Source: Stramenopiles sp. TOSAG23-2 (Eukaryota > Sar). From it: a DNA stretch of 52,137 nucleotides. A program made the position numbers and the translations under genes. The stretch lies in assembly GCA_900128395.1 (NCBI GenBank), contig LT649264.1:1-52137 (forward strand), given 5' to 3'. Below the pieces are notes generated by a model. It made no database searches, was not told the DNA's origin, and worked only from the letters and a program-made list of their open reading frames with translations. Positions 10,229 through 20,717 of the stretch are shown here, one piece after another (positions within the stretch are counted from its first letter, which is position 1; each line of letters starts with the position of its first letter).

Positions 10229-10522
10229 GTTGGTAATAATAATATATAATACATACGATAGATTGCTGGATGGGTGGATGGTTTGATTTTTAGTATAATT
10301 GTAGATGTAGTTGTTGTTGTTGTTATTGGTGATTTGTATTAGGGATAATATAAAAATAAATATATTCTTCTAATTATATTATTATCATCGATAATGATGA
10401 ATTTATTTGATAGGCATTTTTCATTACTGTAGCAACTAGAATACGAGGGAAGGGTTCAATTTATAAAAATTAAAAAATATTTTATACAATATTTATAGAT
10501 GATGTATAATTACACCACACAT
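10229..10522. other. Short gap between AAR2 (5' side) and CPT1 (3' side)
   Basis: Holds the AAR2 promoter and CPT1 3' flank. ATTGCTGGAT at 10262 matches the element upstream of the gene at 669. A near-octamer TACGAGGG lies about 80 nt past the CPT1 stop. No gene. Confidence 0.35.
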
Positions 10523-13039
10523 CTACAACGCCTTCTTCCTCCTTCCTTTCTCTTCCATATTATAAAGCAATAAATCTTTCATTTCTTTCAATACATTATT
10601 CAATACATTCAAAAATTTTTCAGAATCACTCATAGGTGATGAACGTTTACTACTAACATGGAAAAAAATCTTATCTTCACCAGCAAACATATATGATATA
10701 CCATATCCATCATCTGTTACTGGACCAAATCCACCACCAGGACTAATACAAATATCATCAATTTCTTTTGGAACAATATTCCAAACTTTCGTTTGTCGTT
10801 GTGGTTGTTGGCTTGTTGACATACGCCATGGAATTTTTAATGCAGTTTGTAGAAATTCAGATTCAGCATCCATGGACATACTAACGACATACATCGCAAA
10901 TATATGCCGTTCCACACCACGGCCACACATGGCATCAATATATGCATGTTGATGTTTATCACATGCTTTTTTTAACAATGAAAATTTTAAATCGTTGTTT
11001 TTAACATCATTACTATTATTCAATCCATCGCCATTATTATCAATGTCGTTATGTGTATCATTACTTTTAATAGATGCAATACCAATCATACTTTTTACAA
11101 AGTTTACGCTTTCCGCGGATAATACCCTAACCGTCTCCGTTCGTCCATTTCGAAACATACGTGCCATACAAGCTTCATATGTCAATGCCATCGTACCATG
11201 TGCTCTATAATATGCAAGTTGATATGCCATTTGAATAAATGCATCAGGCGATAAACCATTTTTTTTCACTAATCCTTTACCATAATCTACATGGCCGAAT
11301 ACTTCTAATTGTAAATCGCATATTAAATTTTTCGCAAATTTCAATGCATTGCGTGTAGATGTACATGCATTTTTATTTAAATGAAATTTCAATAATTTCA
11401 CTTTATTTAATAATACAGTTGTAGGTACAAAATCTTTATTACCTTTCGTAGATTTATTCGATGCATGGCCATTGTCTTGATAACTAAATTTACCATTACG
11501 TTCAATTTCATGACATAAACAATGTTCCCACATATGTGCAACGACCGGGGCATCTGCCCATGAATGTTCTGCATTTAAACCAGCATGTCCATTTTCATAT
11601 ACAATTAATGATACACTTTTATCAAACCAACGATTTGTACCATCCCCATGCATTGTTAAACTACCACGTTCTCTCCATGTTGCTGGTGAATTTGTATCTA
11701 ATACAACGACGAATAATGCTTTTTCGATTTCATCTAATGATACTTTATTTACACCTTCACTAAAATTATCCTCCCGTACCTCTGCCCAAATTGTACGAGT
11801 AGCTGCAGTTAATGATGCTAAATATTTTCCATTCGATTCTTTAATTTGTCCTAAATTATGCATTTGATCAGCAATTTGTTTTACATATGCAAATTGTTCT
11901 TCAATTTCATATGGTTTTGATACACGGCCATCCCAACGAATTACTTCAATTTTAAAGAATACACCACGTCTAATCACCACTATATGTTTCGATGAATCAC
12001 CACGATGTTTCAATACATCGTTTTCCTTTCCTGGTATACGTGTAGTACCAAACATACGTTCATACTGATTCATGCATATAGGCCGGATCCCCCGTATACG
12101 AATTGGCTCTACATGTTCCTTTTGTAATAAAATATGAAAATCAACCATTAATGCAGTTAATGTTCCTGCACGAGCAACGCTTATACGTGATGGTGCAAAA
12201 TCACAAAAATCCAACATGTAATAATTTGAATTAATACATAAAGAATTACGTGCACGTAACCAAACATATTTCTCCCATATATCACTTACATAATTAGTTG
12301 ACCATAAAAATGCTCTAATTTTCAAATATTGGTTGATTTTCACACCATTGTTTACAATAAAAGTTTCCCCTAAATCTTTTAATTTTAAATATTCTTTTTC
12401 TTCCAAGATAGGTTTAACTGATTCCAAAAATTTTGTAACCGTATTTTCTAAATATGGTACTGGCATAGTTGGCAAGGATGATTGAAAACTATATGTTAAT
12501 CTTGGATTTTTAAATCCCGTCAATACTTTAGTTGCAAATTGCCACATACGTGTTGATACATGATCTTTTTTATGCCGATATATCCAACCATTCCATGACA
12601 AGACAAAGCGTAATAATCCACGTTCCAATGCCATGATAATAAATACAATCCATATACTCCCAAGTGCTGCTAAATAACCAATTCTAACATCTAACGATAT
12701 ATAATTCAAAAATTGTTTTGGCCAAAAAAGTTCATTTGAGTAGGTTAAAATCCGTGCCAGCCATCCTGTCCTCCACCATGAGGTTGGATTAGCAGATAAA
12801 GCTATCAAGACTAAAGTTATAGTTACAATTAACAATGTTATCGGGGATGCAGGCCATAAACCATATAATATTACGTTACGCCACCGATATCCTATTTTTA
12901 CACAATGACGACGCCAACGATATGGATGTGGTAATTTTAAAGTTAATGTAACTGTTCCATCATCATTTTCATTAACCAAAAATAAATCAAAATTACGTTT
13001 TTGTTTCGTGTATTCAATAGCATTTCTTGCTTCAGCCAT
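10523..13039 (-). CDS. CPT1: Carnitine O-palmitoyltransferase 1 type acyltransferase
   Basis: The 838-residue protein is a choline/carnitine acyltransferase with the CPT1 layout: N-terminal domain, two membrane spans (about 56-82 and 119-138), then the catalytic domain. The catalytic His is H492 in GLNAEHSWADAP. Near the C-terminus, GGGFGPVTDDGYG followed by a ..HVSSKRSSP strip is the family signature around the carnitine/CoA site. CPT1 sits in the mitochondrial outer membrane and makes acylcarnitine from long-chain acyl-CoA, the controlled entry to beta-oxidation. Length exceeds animal CPT1 (about 773), partly through an Asn/Asp-rich insert near 677-698. The two spans favour CPT1 over soluble CPT2 or CrAT. 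Malonyl-CoA control cannot be judged. Confidence 0.93.
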   Translation of the reverse strand: MAEARNAIEYTKQKRNFDLFLVNENDDGTVTLTLKLPHPYRWRRHCVKIGYRWRNVILYGLWPASPITLLIVTITLVLIALSANPTSWWRTGWLARILTYSNELFWPKQFLNYISLDVRIGYLAALGSIWIVFIIMALERGLLRFVLSWNGWIYRHKKDHVSTRMWQFATKVLTGFKNPRLTYSFQSSLPTMPVPYLENTVTKFLESVKPILEEKEYLKLKDLGETFIVNNGVKINQYLKIRAFLWSTNYVSDIWEKYVWLRARNSLCINSNYYMLDFCDFAPSRISVARAGTLTALMVDFHILLQKEHVEPIRIRGIRPICMNQYERMFGTTRIPGKENDVLKHRGDSSKHIVVIRRGVFFKIEVIRWDGRVSKPYEIEEQFAYVKQIADQMHNLGQIKESNGKYLASLTAATRTIWAEVREDNFSEGVNKVSLDEIEKALFVVVLDTNSPATWRERGSLTMHGDGTNRWFDKSVSLIVYENGHAGLNAEHSWADAPVVAHMWEHCLCHEIERNGKFSYQDNGHASNKSTKGNKDFVPTTVLLNKVKLLKFHLNKNACTSTRNALKFAKNLICDLQLEVFGHVDYGKGLVKKNGLSPDAFIQMAYQLAYYRAHGTMALTYEACMARMFRNGRTETVRVLSAESVNFVKSMIGIASIKSNDTHNDIDNNGDGLNNSNDVKNNDLKFSLLKKACDKHQHAYIDAMCGRGVERHIFAMYVVSMSMDAESEFLQTALKIPWRMSTSQQPQRQTKVWNIVPKEIDDICISPGGGFGPVTDDGYGISYMFAGEDKIFFHVSSKRSSPMSDSEKFLNVLNNVLKEMKDLLLYNMEEKGRRKKAL

Positions 13040-13900
13040 GATTTATTGGGGGAAATTTTTTATTTGTTGAGGAAGAATTATTAATACAGAAATTACAATT
13101 TATTTCTCTTTTTTTTTTTGTTTTTATTATTAAATAATAAATTATGAAAAAAAAAATAAAATGTATTTTGTTATATATTATATATATGTATATATATTTG
13201 TTTATGTCGACAGGTCGATTAATATGTGAAATACAGAATATATATATATATATATCTTCGCCCAGGACATAGATTGTTCTTTTTATGAATAATAATATTT
13301 GGTTTGATCAATCTAATATCAATCTACTATATAATACATTCACAATATATTAACATCCGGTATTTATAATTTTACATGATGATGTATATATATAAAATAA
13401 TTATTGGCACATTATGGCACAATGCTTGCCAGCTTGCATTGCTGTAATGGTATTTTTATACCTGCTTCCAACAAATTTTATACTTTGCCAGAGAGTAGCT
13501 CTAGCCAGCTAGCCAGGCGGCTGCAACGGTGCTAATTTTATACTAGGGACACGAGACACGACAGGGTTTTTCTGAGCGCGTCCACACAAAAAATATTAAT
13601 ATGTACTCCAAATATTAATATAGGATATATATCCGGATATAGGTAAATTTAGATGTAAAAGAGAAAGTGTATTTGTTGTTGTATAGAAAACATCATATCA
13701 TTTATATCTATATCAATATAGGCATATATATATATATATATATATAAATATACATATATACAAAGGCTGATAAATTATTTCCAAGCTTTGTCATTATATT
13801 ATATTTTAAATCATTATTTATTATATATATTTAAATATTTTAATAAACATCGATATTAAAAATTTCGAAATATAATAATATATTATCAGCACGTGGCACA
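13040..13900. other. Divergent promoter region, CPT1 / channel
   Basis: No gene. GC-richer patch at about 13420-13575 has TTGCCAG twice (13426, 13485) and CATTGCTG near 13437. TCGACAGGTCGA is at 13207-13218. A (TA)n microsatellite runs from 13724 to 13746. Confidence 0.4.
13724..13746. repeat. (TA)n microsatellite
   Basis: Uninterrupted alternating AT over about 23 bases upstream of the channel gene. A similar tract is at 24257-24278. Confidence 0.9.
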
Positions 13901-16900
13901 ATGATGGAAGAATCGCCAACAGAATCCAGGCCATTATTAAATAGTAATGGTTTTGGTGGAGAAAGAGAAAAAACGTCAAGACGAGCAGCGTATGATTTTA
14001 TTGAAGGGAAAACTACAATAGGTGCATATTATGAAGGTTTTACTATCTTTTTAATTTTATTAAACGTCTTAGGCTTCGTTGTTGGAACGCAGTTTGATGC
14101 AACATATGTACCAAACGCACCTAAATGCGATTGGTGTGGAGTATGGTTTATTGGTACACATGAATTAGGGGATTCTTCCATTATGGAAATATTTACTGTT
14201 GCTGTCTTTACAGTTGATTATATTGTAAGATTTTGGGCCATCGCAGAAGAAAAAGAATACCAAGGTACATATGGTCGATTACCATATATTTATTCTTTTT
14301 TCTCTCTTGTCGATTTAGTATCTATCTTACCATTTTATATTGACTTATTATATGTAGGTGATTTGCCAGCATCTCAATTTTTACGTATGTTTCGTTTATT
14401 TCGTATGATGAGATTGGAAGGGCGATACTTAGAAGCATTTACATTGTTTGATGATGTCCTTGTGAATAATGCTCAAATCCTTGGCGTTACTGGATTTGTT
14501 GGTTTTGCTACATGGATTATTGTCTCAGCGTTGTATTATTTAGCAGAACGTACAAATAATGATATGATTTATTGCCCAGTTCCATGTGATACATTAGTGA
14601 AAAGTAAATGTCAATACGATAGCTATGGTCGTGTTTTACCAGAGACATGTGGTTGTACGAAAAAAAATCAATGTTATAATTTATATCAAAGTGTTTTGAC
14701 GTCTATGTATTTCACATTGGTTAATTTATTTGGCGAATTTCCATTAGCTGATAATCATAGTGGTTGGGGACGTGTAGTCGCTTCATTTACTGCCATTATT
14801 GCAGTTGCCATATTTGGTATACCTGCTGGTATTTTCGGTAATGGTTTCGATGAATTGTTACAAGAAAAACGTGAAGAAAAAAAGAAATTGGAAGCACAAA
14901 AACGAATGAGAAACGCTGCTATGACCGTAAAAGCAGCTACTGCATTAGGTGCGTTTGGTGGTAAAGGTATGATGTCAATGAATGCATTGCCAGAGGATGA
15001 AGAGAAGAAAGTTAAAGGTGAAAAAGAAACAATTGGCGATGAATCAACTTTTCGTGGACGTTTATTTAACTTTTTACATGCAAAAACGGAATCTGGTACA
15101 GTATTTGAATATTTCATCTTTGCATTGATTATATTAAATGTATTAGGGTTTATGTTTGAAACTACTGAATATGTGGAAAAAAGTGTTGGATGGCAAAATT
15201 TCTTAGAAGGCTTTGAAACATTTAGTGTAATTGTATTTACAATTGAATATTTGTTGAGATTATATGCAATTGGGGAAGTAGAACAATTCGATGGATTTAC
15301 CGGTCGTCTTTCTTGGATGTGGTCATTCTATGCATTAGTAGATTTACTATCTATTTTGCCATGGTACGGTGAAAAATTATTTTTATCAAATGCAACAGCA
15401 AAAAAATCCACTGGGGCAATGTTTGTAAGAGCATTGAGATTATTACGTATGTTAAAAGCAGAGCAATATACAGAGGCATTTACTATTTTAGATGACGTAG
15501 TTCGTGCACAAAGCGATGTATTAATTGTTACTGGATTTACTGCATTAGTATTTTGGATCTTTTTCTCCACATTGATGTATTATGCTGAACGTAATAATCC
15601 AGACCCAGAAATGCAATATTATTACTATTCCATTCCAGATGCAATGTGGATGACATTGTTGAATTTATCTGGTGAATCACCATTGTGCCATTTTACCACG
15701 TGGGGTAAAATCATTACTGGTGTGATTGGTATATTTGCAGTTGGTTTATTCGGTATTCCAATTGGTATCTTAGGCGCCGGCTTTGAAGATTGGGTAGATG
15801 GTGGTGATGATGATGATGAAGATGGTGATGAAGAAGAAGGGAAGAAAAATGACGATACTGCAGTTGATATGAATGGAATTGAAATTGCTAGAAAACAAAA
15901 ATCTTTCAGGCAAAATATGTTTGATTTCATGGAAGGCAAAACAAGCGCTGGGCGTTGGTTTGAAACATTAATATTTGCTTTGATCTTCATGACCATTGTA
16001 ACTACTAGCATACAAACTGTTGATAGTATTGGATGCAGTCAAGTACAAGAAAAAGATGAAAAAAGTATTTGTATGTGGATGGACACATTGGAATTGATTG
16101 CCGTATTGTTTTTCACTGTTGAATATCTTGCACGTTTATACGTATTGCCAGAAGATCCGGAATATGAAGGATACCCTGGTTCCATAGGAAAGATTGTGTG
16201 CTACATTTTTTCCTTTTATTCAATTATTGATTTATTAGCAATTGTACCATTTTACATTGCATCTGCATTACCAGGTGGTATCGTTGATCAGTACGATAAT
16301 TACTTCCGTTTATTACGTATCATGCGTTTATTTAAATTAGATAAATACGTACCATCAATCAGTTTGTTGGACGATGTTATTCGTGCTAAGAAAGCGCCGT
16401 TAATGGTCACTGGCTTTGCAGCTGGTGTATTGACTGTGTTATTCTCTGCATTAATGTATTTAACTGAATACAAAGATTATGCAAATGATATTGATCCTAT
16501 TCCATTAGATGGTTGCAACGGCAATTGTACACAAGCAAATCGTTTTAAAGATGTTTTCATGGCAATGCCAGTTACGATTATCCATCTTACGGGTGACTTT
16601 CCAATTGTAAACTACGACACGTGGGCCCGCGTCAATTGCTTCTTCATGGTCGTAATTGGTGTTGGTTTGGTTAGTATACCAGCTGGTTTGATTGCATCTG
16701 GTTTCTCCGATGTTGTTGAAGAATCTCAAGGTGCTGATACAAAAGTAGCTGAAAATTATGGAGGTTGGGAATTGCCAACGCAAAAACCTGTTAGTCCATG
16801 TTGCGATGGTTTGATGCAAAGTGTCAATGATTTCTTAAATGCAGAGGAAGGCTTAGGCAAATGGTTTAGCAATTTCATCTTTGTATTGATTATAGTAAAC

Positions 16901-17620
16901 ATCTTTGCAGTTGTATTAGAGACCATTCCAGACATCAATGAAAGTTGGGGAGAACATGCATTTAATACGTTCGAGGCATTTTCAGTGATTGTATTTACAA
17001 TTGAATATCTAGGCCGTGTTTTCAGTGTTGTGAAAGATCCAGAACATTTCTATTCAAGATATTTCTATTGCACGACGTTTTTTGGCGTTGTTGACTTCAT
17101 AGCGGTAGCACCATGGTATGTGCAACAAATCTTTTATCCGAATGATCATGACATGGCAGTCATTTTCAGAGTATTCCGTCTATTCCGTGTCCTTCAATTA
17201 GAGCATTTCTGTGAGGCATTTACAAAATTGGATGATGTATATCGTGAATCTGAAAATGTTCTGAAAGCAACAGGATTAATGGCATTAATTGTATGGTTAT
17301 TGTCAGGTGTTTTATTTTACTTGTTTGAGAAAAATAATTTAAATTGGAGAGAAGACTCGTGTACTGTCCAAGAATTCAACGATCATAAAGCTGGATGCAA
17401 TAGTAGTTTTGGTGATATTCCAAGTGCGTTGTATTTCACTGCTATTTTCCTAGGTGGGGAGTGGGCAAAAACTGACTTCAGTTTCCCTGGAAAATTGTTA
17501 TGTGTATTTTTATGTGTAGCTGGTATTGCTATTTATGCAGTACCAATAGGTGCATTATTTGATGCATTTGGTGAAATTCTTGGAGGTGATGATGATGAGG
17601 AGGAGGATGGTGATGATTAG
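13901..17620 (+). CDS. Four-domain (24-span) Kv-like cation channel with acidic pore ring
   Basis: The 1239-residue protein has four homologous repeats of about 250-300 residues, starting near 28, 385, 668 and 977. Each opens with an [FL]xEGKT-like strip and holds six spans plus a pore loop. S3 carries VDLVSILPFYI-type motifs and S4 carries Arg every third residue (LRMFRLFRMMR; VRALRLLRMLK; FRLLRIMRLFK; FRVFRLFRVLQ). S5 ends in Y-x-x-E and S6 has IP[AI]G, all Kv-like. The K+ filter TVGYG is absent. The pores read NLFGEFP (E279), NLSGESP (E592), HLTGDFP (D899) and FLGGEWA (E1187). The acidic ring recalls Ca2+-channel filters, so a divalent- or Na+-permeable voltage-gated channel is inferred. 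The C-terminus and one linker are Asp/Glu-rich. No clear animal Cav/Nav orthology. Confidence 0.88.
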   Translation: MMEESPTESRPLLNSNGFGGEREKTSRRAAYDFIEGKTTIGAYYEGFTIFLILLNVLGFVVGTQFDATYVPNAPKCDWCGVWFIGTHELGDSSIMEIFTVAVFTVDYIVRFWAIAEEKEYQGTYGRLPYIYSFFSLVDLVSILPFYIDLLYVGDLPASQFLRMFRLFRMMRLEGRYLEAFTLFDDVLVNNAQILGVTGFVGFATWIIVSALYYLAERTNNDMIYCPVPCDTLVKSKCQYDSYGRVLPETCGCTKKNQCYNLYQSVLTSMYFTLVNLFGEFPLADNHSGWGRVVASFTAIIAVAIFGIPAGIFGNGFDELLQEKREEKKKLEAQKRMRNAAMTVKAATALGAFGGKGMMSMNALPEDEEKKVKGEKETIGDESTFRGRLFNFLHAKTESGTVFEYFIFALIILNVLGFMFETTEYVEKSVGWQNFLEGFETFSVIVFTIEYLLRLYAIGEVEQFDGFTGRLSWMWSFYALVDLLSILPWYGEKLFLSNATAKKSTGAMFVRALRLLRMLKAEQYTEAFTILDDVVRAQSDVLIVTGFTALVFWIFFSTLMYYAERNNPDPEMQYYYYSIPDAMWMTLLNLSGESPLCHFTTWGKIITGVIGIFAVGLFGIPIGILGAGFEDWVDGGDDDDEDGDEEEGKKNDDTAVDMNGIEIARKQKSFRQNMFDFMEGKTSAGRWFETLIFALIFMTIVTTSIQTVDSIGCSQVQEKDEKSICMWMDTLELIAVLFFTVEYLARLYVLPEDPEYEGYPGSIGKIVCYIFSFYSIIDLLAIVPFYIASALPGGIVDQYDNYFRLLRIMRLFKLDKYVPSISLLDDVIRAKKAPLMVTGFAAGVLTVLFSALMYLTEYKDYANDIDPIPLDGCNGNCTQANRFKDVFMAMPVTIIHLTGDFPIVNYDTWARVNCFFMVVIGVGLVSIPAGLIASGFSDVVEESQGADTKVAENYGGWELPTQKPVSPCCDGLMQSVNDFLNAEEGLGKWFSNFIFVLIIVNIFAVVLETIPDINESWGEHAFNTFEAFSVIVFTIEYLGRVFSVVKDPEHFYSRYFYCTTFFGVVDFIAVAPWYVQQIFYPNDHDMAVIFRVFRLFRVLQLEHFCEAFTKLDDVYRESENVLKATGLMALIVWLLSGVLFYLFEKNNLNWREDSCTVQEFNDHKAGCNSSFGDIPSALYFTAIFLGGEWAKTDFSFPGKLLCVFLCVAGIAIYAVPIGALFDAFGEILGGDDDEEEDGDD

Positions 17621-17915
17621 GGTGTTTTCATTTTAACAAATAGAGTAGGTTTTGCGTGTTGCATACGTCTAGAGAAAGATGTACGTATGTGCGTGTGTGT
17701 ATGTGTGAAAAAGAAAATAAAGAGAGAGAGTGTGCAGTGTGCAGTGATATGTTCTCTATGCATCATATATGGTATCATGTACGAGTACACATTTAAAATT
17801 TTCTTTAAAAATTATATATGATAACACACGTAAATAAAGATATGAGATGTAAATGATACTTCATTTTTTAAATAAAAAAATAATAAATTTAAAATATATA
17901 AATGCACATATTTTT
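17621..17915. terminator. Convergent 3' gap with TACGAGTA motif
   Basis: The gap between the channel and the seven-span protein contains TACGAGTA at 17780-17787 inside TGTAC-GA-GTACA, a small perfect stem. A (GT)n-like tract lies near 17690-17705. AATAAA-like words occur near 17834 and 17870. A 3' end role is inferred from recurrence elsewhere. Confidence 0.35.
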
Positions 17916-18893
17916 TTAATCTTTTTTTTTACTCCTCTTCTTCTTCTCTGTCTTCTTCTTTGCCTTCTTCTTTTCCTTCTTTGTATCCTGCTTTGAGTCA
18001 GACTCTCTAAATTCATCCAATGTGATCTCATTCAATTTTTTCTGATTAGGAACCAAATGTCCATTTTGAAAAATTGTCAATGTTTTGAATGGCCTCATCG
18101 TAAAGCTTGCTAAAATTAATATACCTGAAACAAAATGAAAGATTCTTTCAAAATACATACACGATAATGGAACTGGGTATAGTGTATTATTTGCCAATAT
18201 TGTCATTCCAGTTGCGATCAATAAATGATAAATCCCAACAAAATAATACATATGTTGTAATTGCATTGATGGTATTGACCAATATATATAAAACATACCA
18301 ATTACTAATGTACAGATACCATAACTTCGTAGCCCTAAATGCCTTGTATCAGCATTTGAAAATTGAAGATCATAAACAAATTTATTATCAATAATTTTAT
18401 GCTCTGGTGAAAATACTAGAAACACGCCATATATGCCTTCAATAAAACCAGAAATTTGTACGAGTGCTTTTGTCCATTCTAAGTTCAAACTGTTTACAAG
18501 GCGATCGTCAAATGTCTTTACAAGGTTGTCTTTGTGTGTAAAATATGCATATAATGTAAATAAACCACATGGCAAATCCAACGCACCTCCTTGAAGAACA
18601 GACCAAGGTGAACCAAACATGACAATAATTAAAGTTAGCCAAAATGGTACAGTTGAACGTCCTAGACCAGTTGTATACATCATCTCATAGATATTGTAAT
18701 AGAATGCAGGCATATAAAAGCATACACATAGTAGTCCTTCCTTTAAACCATTTAGACGATATGGTGCCGGGTGTTCATCCTCAACTTTTAATCCCATTGC
18801 ATCTAATACAGCAAAATCTGGTCCCATAAATAAATATGCTACTATCCACATGTATGGTATAAATATTAAAATGGATATTCTCAATGAATCCAT
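17916..18893 (-). CDS. Seven-span membrane protein with C-terminal KKxx signal
   Basis: The 325-residue protein is not one I recognise. About seven hydrophobic spans are visible, the first at residues 5-24, then near 52-72, 80-118 (probably two), 150-165, 195-215, 220-240 and 245-265. A charged tail of about 60 residues, almost all Lys, Glu and Asp, ends in KKKD. This fits the dilysine KKxx retrieval motif, so an ER or early-Golgi location with a cytosolic tail is inferred. Small motifs such as GFIEGIYGVFLVFSP and RHLGLRSYGICTL might help identify a family. An EXPERA/TM6SF-type sterol protein was considered but not supported. It converges on the channel gene. Confidence 0.75.
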   Translation of the reverse strand: MDSLRISILIFIPYMWIVAYLFMGPDFAVLDAMGLKVEDEHPAPYRLNGLKEGLLCVCFYMPAFYYNIYEMMYTTGLGRSTVPFWLTLIIVMFGSPWSVLQGGALDLPCGLFTLYAYFTHKDNLVKTFDDRLVNSLNLEWTKALVQISGFIEGIYGVFLVFSPEHKIIDNKFVYDLQFSNADTRHLGLRSYGICTLVIGMFYIYWSIPSMQLQHMYYFVGIYHLLIATGMTILANNTLYPVPLSCMYFERIFHFVSGILILASFTMRPFKTLTIFQNGHLVPNQKKLNEITLDEFRESDSKQDTKKEKKKAKKKTEKKKRSKKKD

Positions 18894-19523
18894 CTTTTCG
18901 AAATTATTACACCTTAGTTTCTTCTTTTTTTTTCCAGGTTATTGACAAACCTTTATTTTCACTTAATACTTCTTTCCTTTGTCTTTGTTTTTTGTTTCTT
19001 CTATACTATATTGTTGCCCTTTATCTTTTCTATGTAGTAGTACACGTTGGTCTTTTCTAAAATTAATAAAAGTAGTAGTAATAAAAATTCAAAAATAATA
19101 ATATAATAAATAATAATAATAAATAGTGCAATAATAATTCTAATAATAATAATATAATATAATAATAGCGTTGCAATGCAACCAATAATATAATAAATAA
19201 ATTTGTGCATCATCAAAATATCACCAAGAAGTTTTTTTGTGCTATAACAAAAATGTTGCAACTTTAAGGGTTCAAATTACTATAGACAAAACAGGATTTT
19301 CTGCAAGTCTGGAAAACACGTTTAGTAATCGGCCGATGGCTAAATACCACCTGGTGGTATACTGGTATACTATGGGGGTGTTTAGAAGCAGAAAGAACGG
19401 AGACCGTACTCGTGGTTCGTATTAGTTGTTCGACATTTGTAGTTCTCTGCAAATTTATGTATCATACACATTCAAAAAGCACACTTCTTATTTTAAACAC
19501 AAAAATTTCGCCTATCTGTTTTT
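18894..19523. other. Gap between the seven-span gene (5') and GT31 (3'), no gene seen
   Basis: Highly AT-rich with ATA/ATT triplet tracts at about 19060-19170. Open frames here are low-complexity. A TACTCGTG near-octamer at 19408 lies about 115 nt past the GT31 stop. Confidence 0.35.
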
Positions 19524-20717
19524 TCAGTTCGACATCTCTAATTTTACTTTATTGATTTCATTTTCGATTTTTTCCCGTTTATTAGAATATGTTAAAATAT
19601 CGTTAATTAATTTATCATTTGTTGCATAATGAATTGTAATTTTATCAAGCAGAAGATTTGGAACATGGTGCATGTGGCCTTTTAAGCTTTTGGAAAACCC
19701 GGCATATGGTTGGTTATTTGGGCTTAATTTATTTGTATGTACAAGGAGGATTGACAACGCGTTTGCGCAAGTCCCTATAGTAACGTCATTTACCCTTTTA
19801 AACGGACATTTGCCGTCGTATAGCTCTGGTACAACTTTATCAAATGCAGCTTTAGAAAGTAATATTCCTGCACCACCACTTGGAAATGGTAATTTTGTTT
19901 GCCATTCTTTTTCCGTCCAGATGAATCCAAAAATAACAGGGATTTTGTAATTTAAACGTGCAACAAAATTAAGTAATTGATTATAATTTACAAACGTATC
20001 ATCATCTACTAAAAAATACCATTTTTTATTTGTATATTTCTTTTTATTTCTATAAACTGCTTTCATTGCAGTAAATTGTCTATGCTGTGCATCTGTTTTG
20101 GATGATTTACCTTTTAAATTTGGAAATGATTCAATACCAATAGACTTTTCATGGTCGTCACTTATAAACATGATATTTTCTCTGTCTTTCCCCCACGTAT
20201 TTCGTGCATTAGCAGCAAGATTGTGATTATCATGGCTACCTGTCATAACTATTGTTAAGATATTTTTACTATGTATATTTATAGCGTCTCTAAAAGTCTT
20301 TAAATTATTAACATATTTTTTATGTGTTGTTAGCGCTGATGATAATGACGGCAGGTATATACATGGGTCTAGATTTTCATATTCTGATACAAGTAAATAT
20401 TTTGTAAATTTATGAATCTTATCCAATTTTGAAGTAACTCTATTAATGGTATCATTGGTTAAACAATTTGTACGTGAGTAAAAATCGTATCCTTCTTTAT
20501 TGTGGAAAGAATCAATTATTTTTACGTGTGTGACAATATCCTGTGATACGGCAGTTATACGACGTGATAATCTTGTAAAATATTTATAATTATAATTAAA
20601 AAATATACGTAATGGTAAAATAACTGCAAAAATTACAAATAATATACAATATATATATTTAAAACGAAGCCTGTGCATGTATTTGTTACAACGAAAGTTA
20701 GATTGAATCTTTTTCAT
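19524..20717 (-). CDS. GT31 beta-1,3-glycosyltransferase (fringe/C1GalT-like), type II membrane
   Basis: The 397-residue protein has a type II Golgi enzyme layout: short basic cytosolic N-terminus, one membrane anchor (about 21-40), stem, then the catalytic domain. The DxD motif is D238-D239-D240 in YFLVDDDTFVN, the metal and UDP-sugar site of GT31 enzymes. FPSGGAGILLSKAAFD matches the GGAG strip that follows in fringe and core-1 galactosyltransferases. LTIVMTGSH...ARNTWG matches the N-terminal family block. It probably adds a beta-1,3-linked Gal or GlcNAc to glycoproteins in the Golgi. Exact donor and acceptor cannot be told. It is divergent from PIG-C, so both face a shared 400-bp promoter region. 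Confidence 0.87.
   Translation of the reverse strand: MKKIQSNFRCNKYMHRLRFKYIYCILFVIFAVILPLRIFFNYNYKYFTRLSRRITAVSQDIVTHVKIIDSFHNKEGYDFYSRTNCLTNDTINRVTSKLDKIHKFTKYLLVSEYENLDPCIYLPSLSSALTTHKKYVNNLKTFRDAINIHSKNILTIVMTGSHDNHNLAANARNTWGKDRENIMFISDDHEKSIGIESFPNLKGKSSKTDAQHRQFTAMKAVYRNKKKYTNKKWYFLVDDDTFVNYNQLLNFVARLNYKIPVIFGFIWTEKEWQTKLPFPSGGAGILLSKAAFDKVVPELYDGKCPFKRVNDVTIGTCANALSILLVHTNKLSPNNQPYAGFSKSLKGHMHHVPNLLLDKITIHYATNDKLINDILTYSNKREKIENEINKVKLEMSN

Noticed and set aside
19001-19261. 86-codon minus-strand frame
   Set aside because: Mostly Ile/Tyr/Leu from ATA/ATT triplet tracts; no conserved-looking part.
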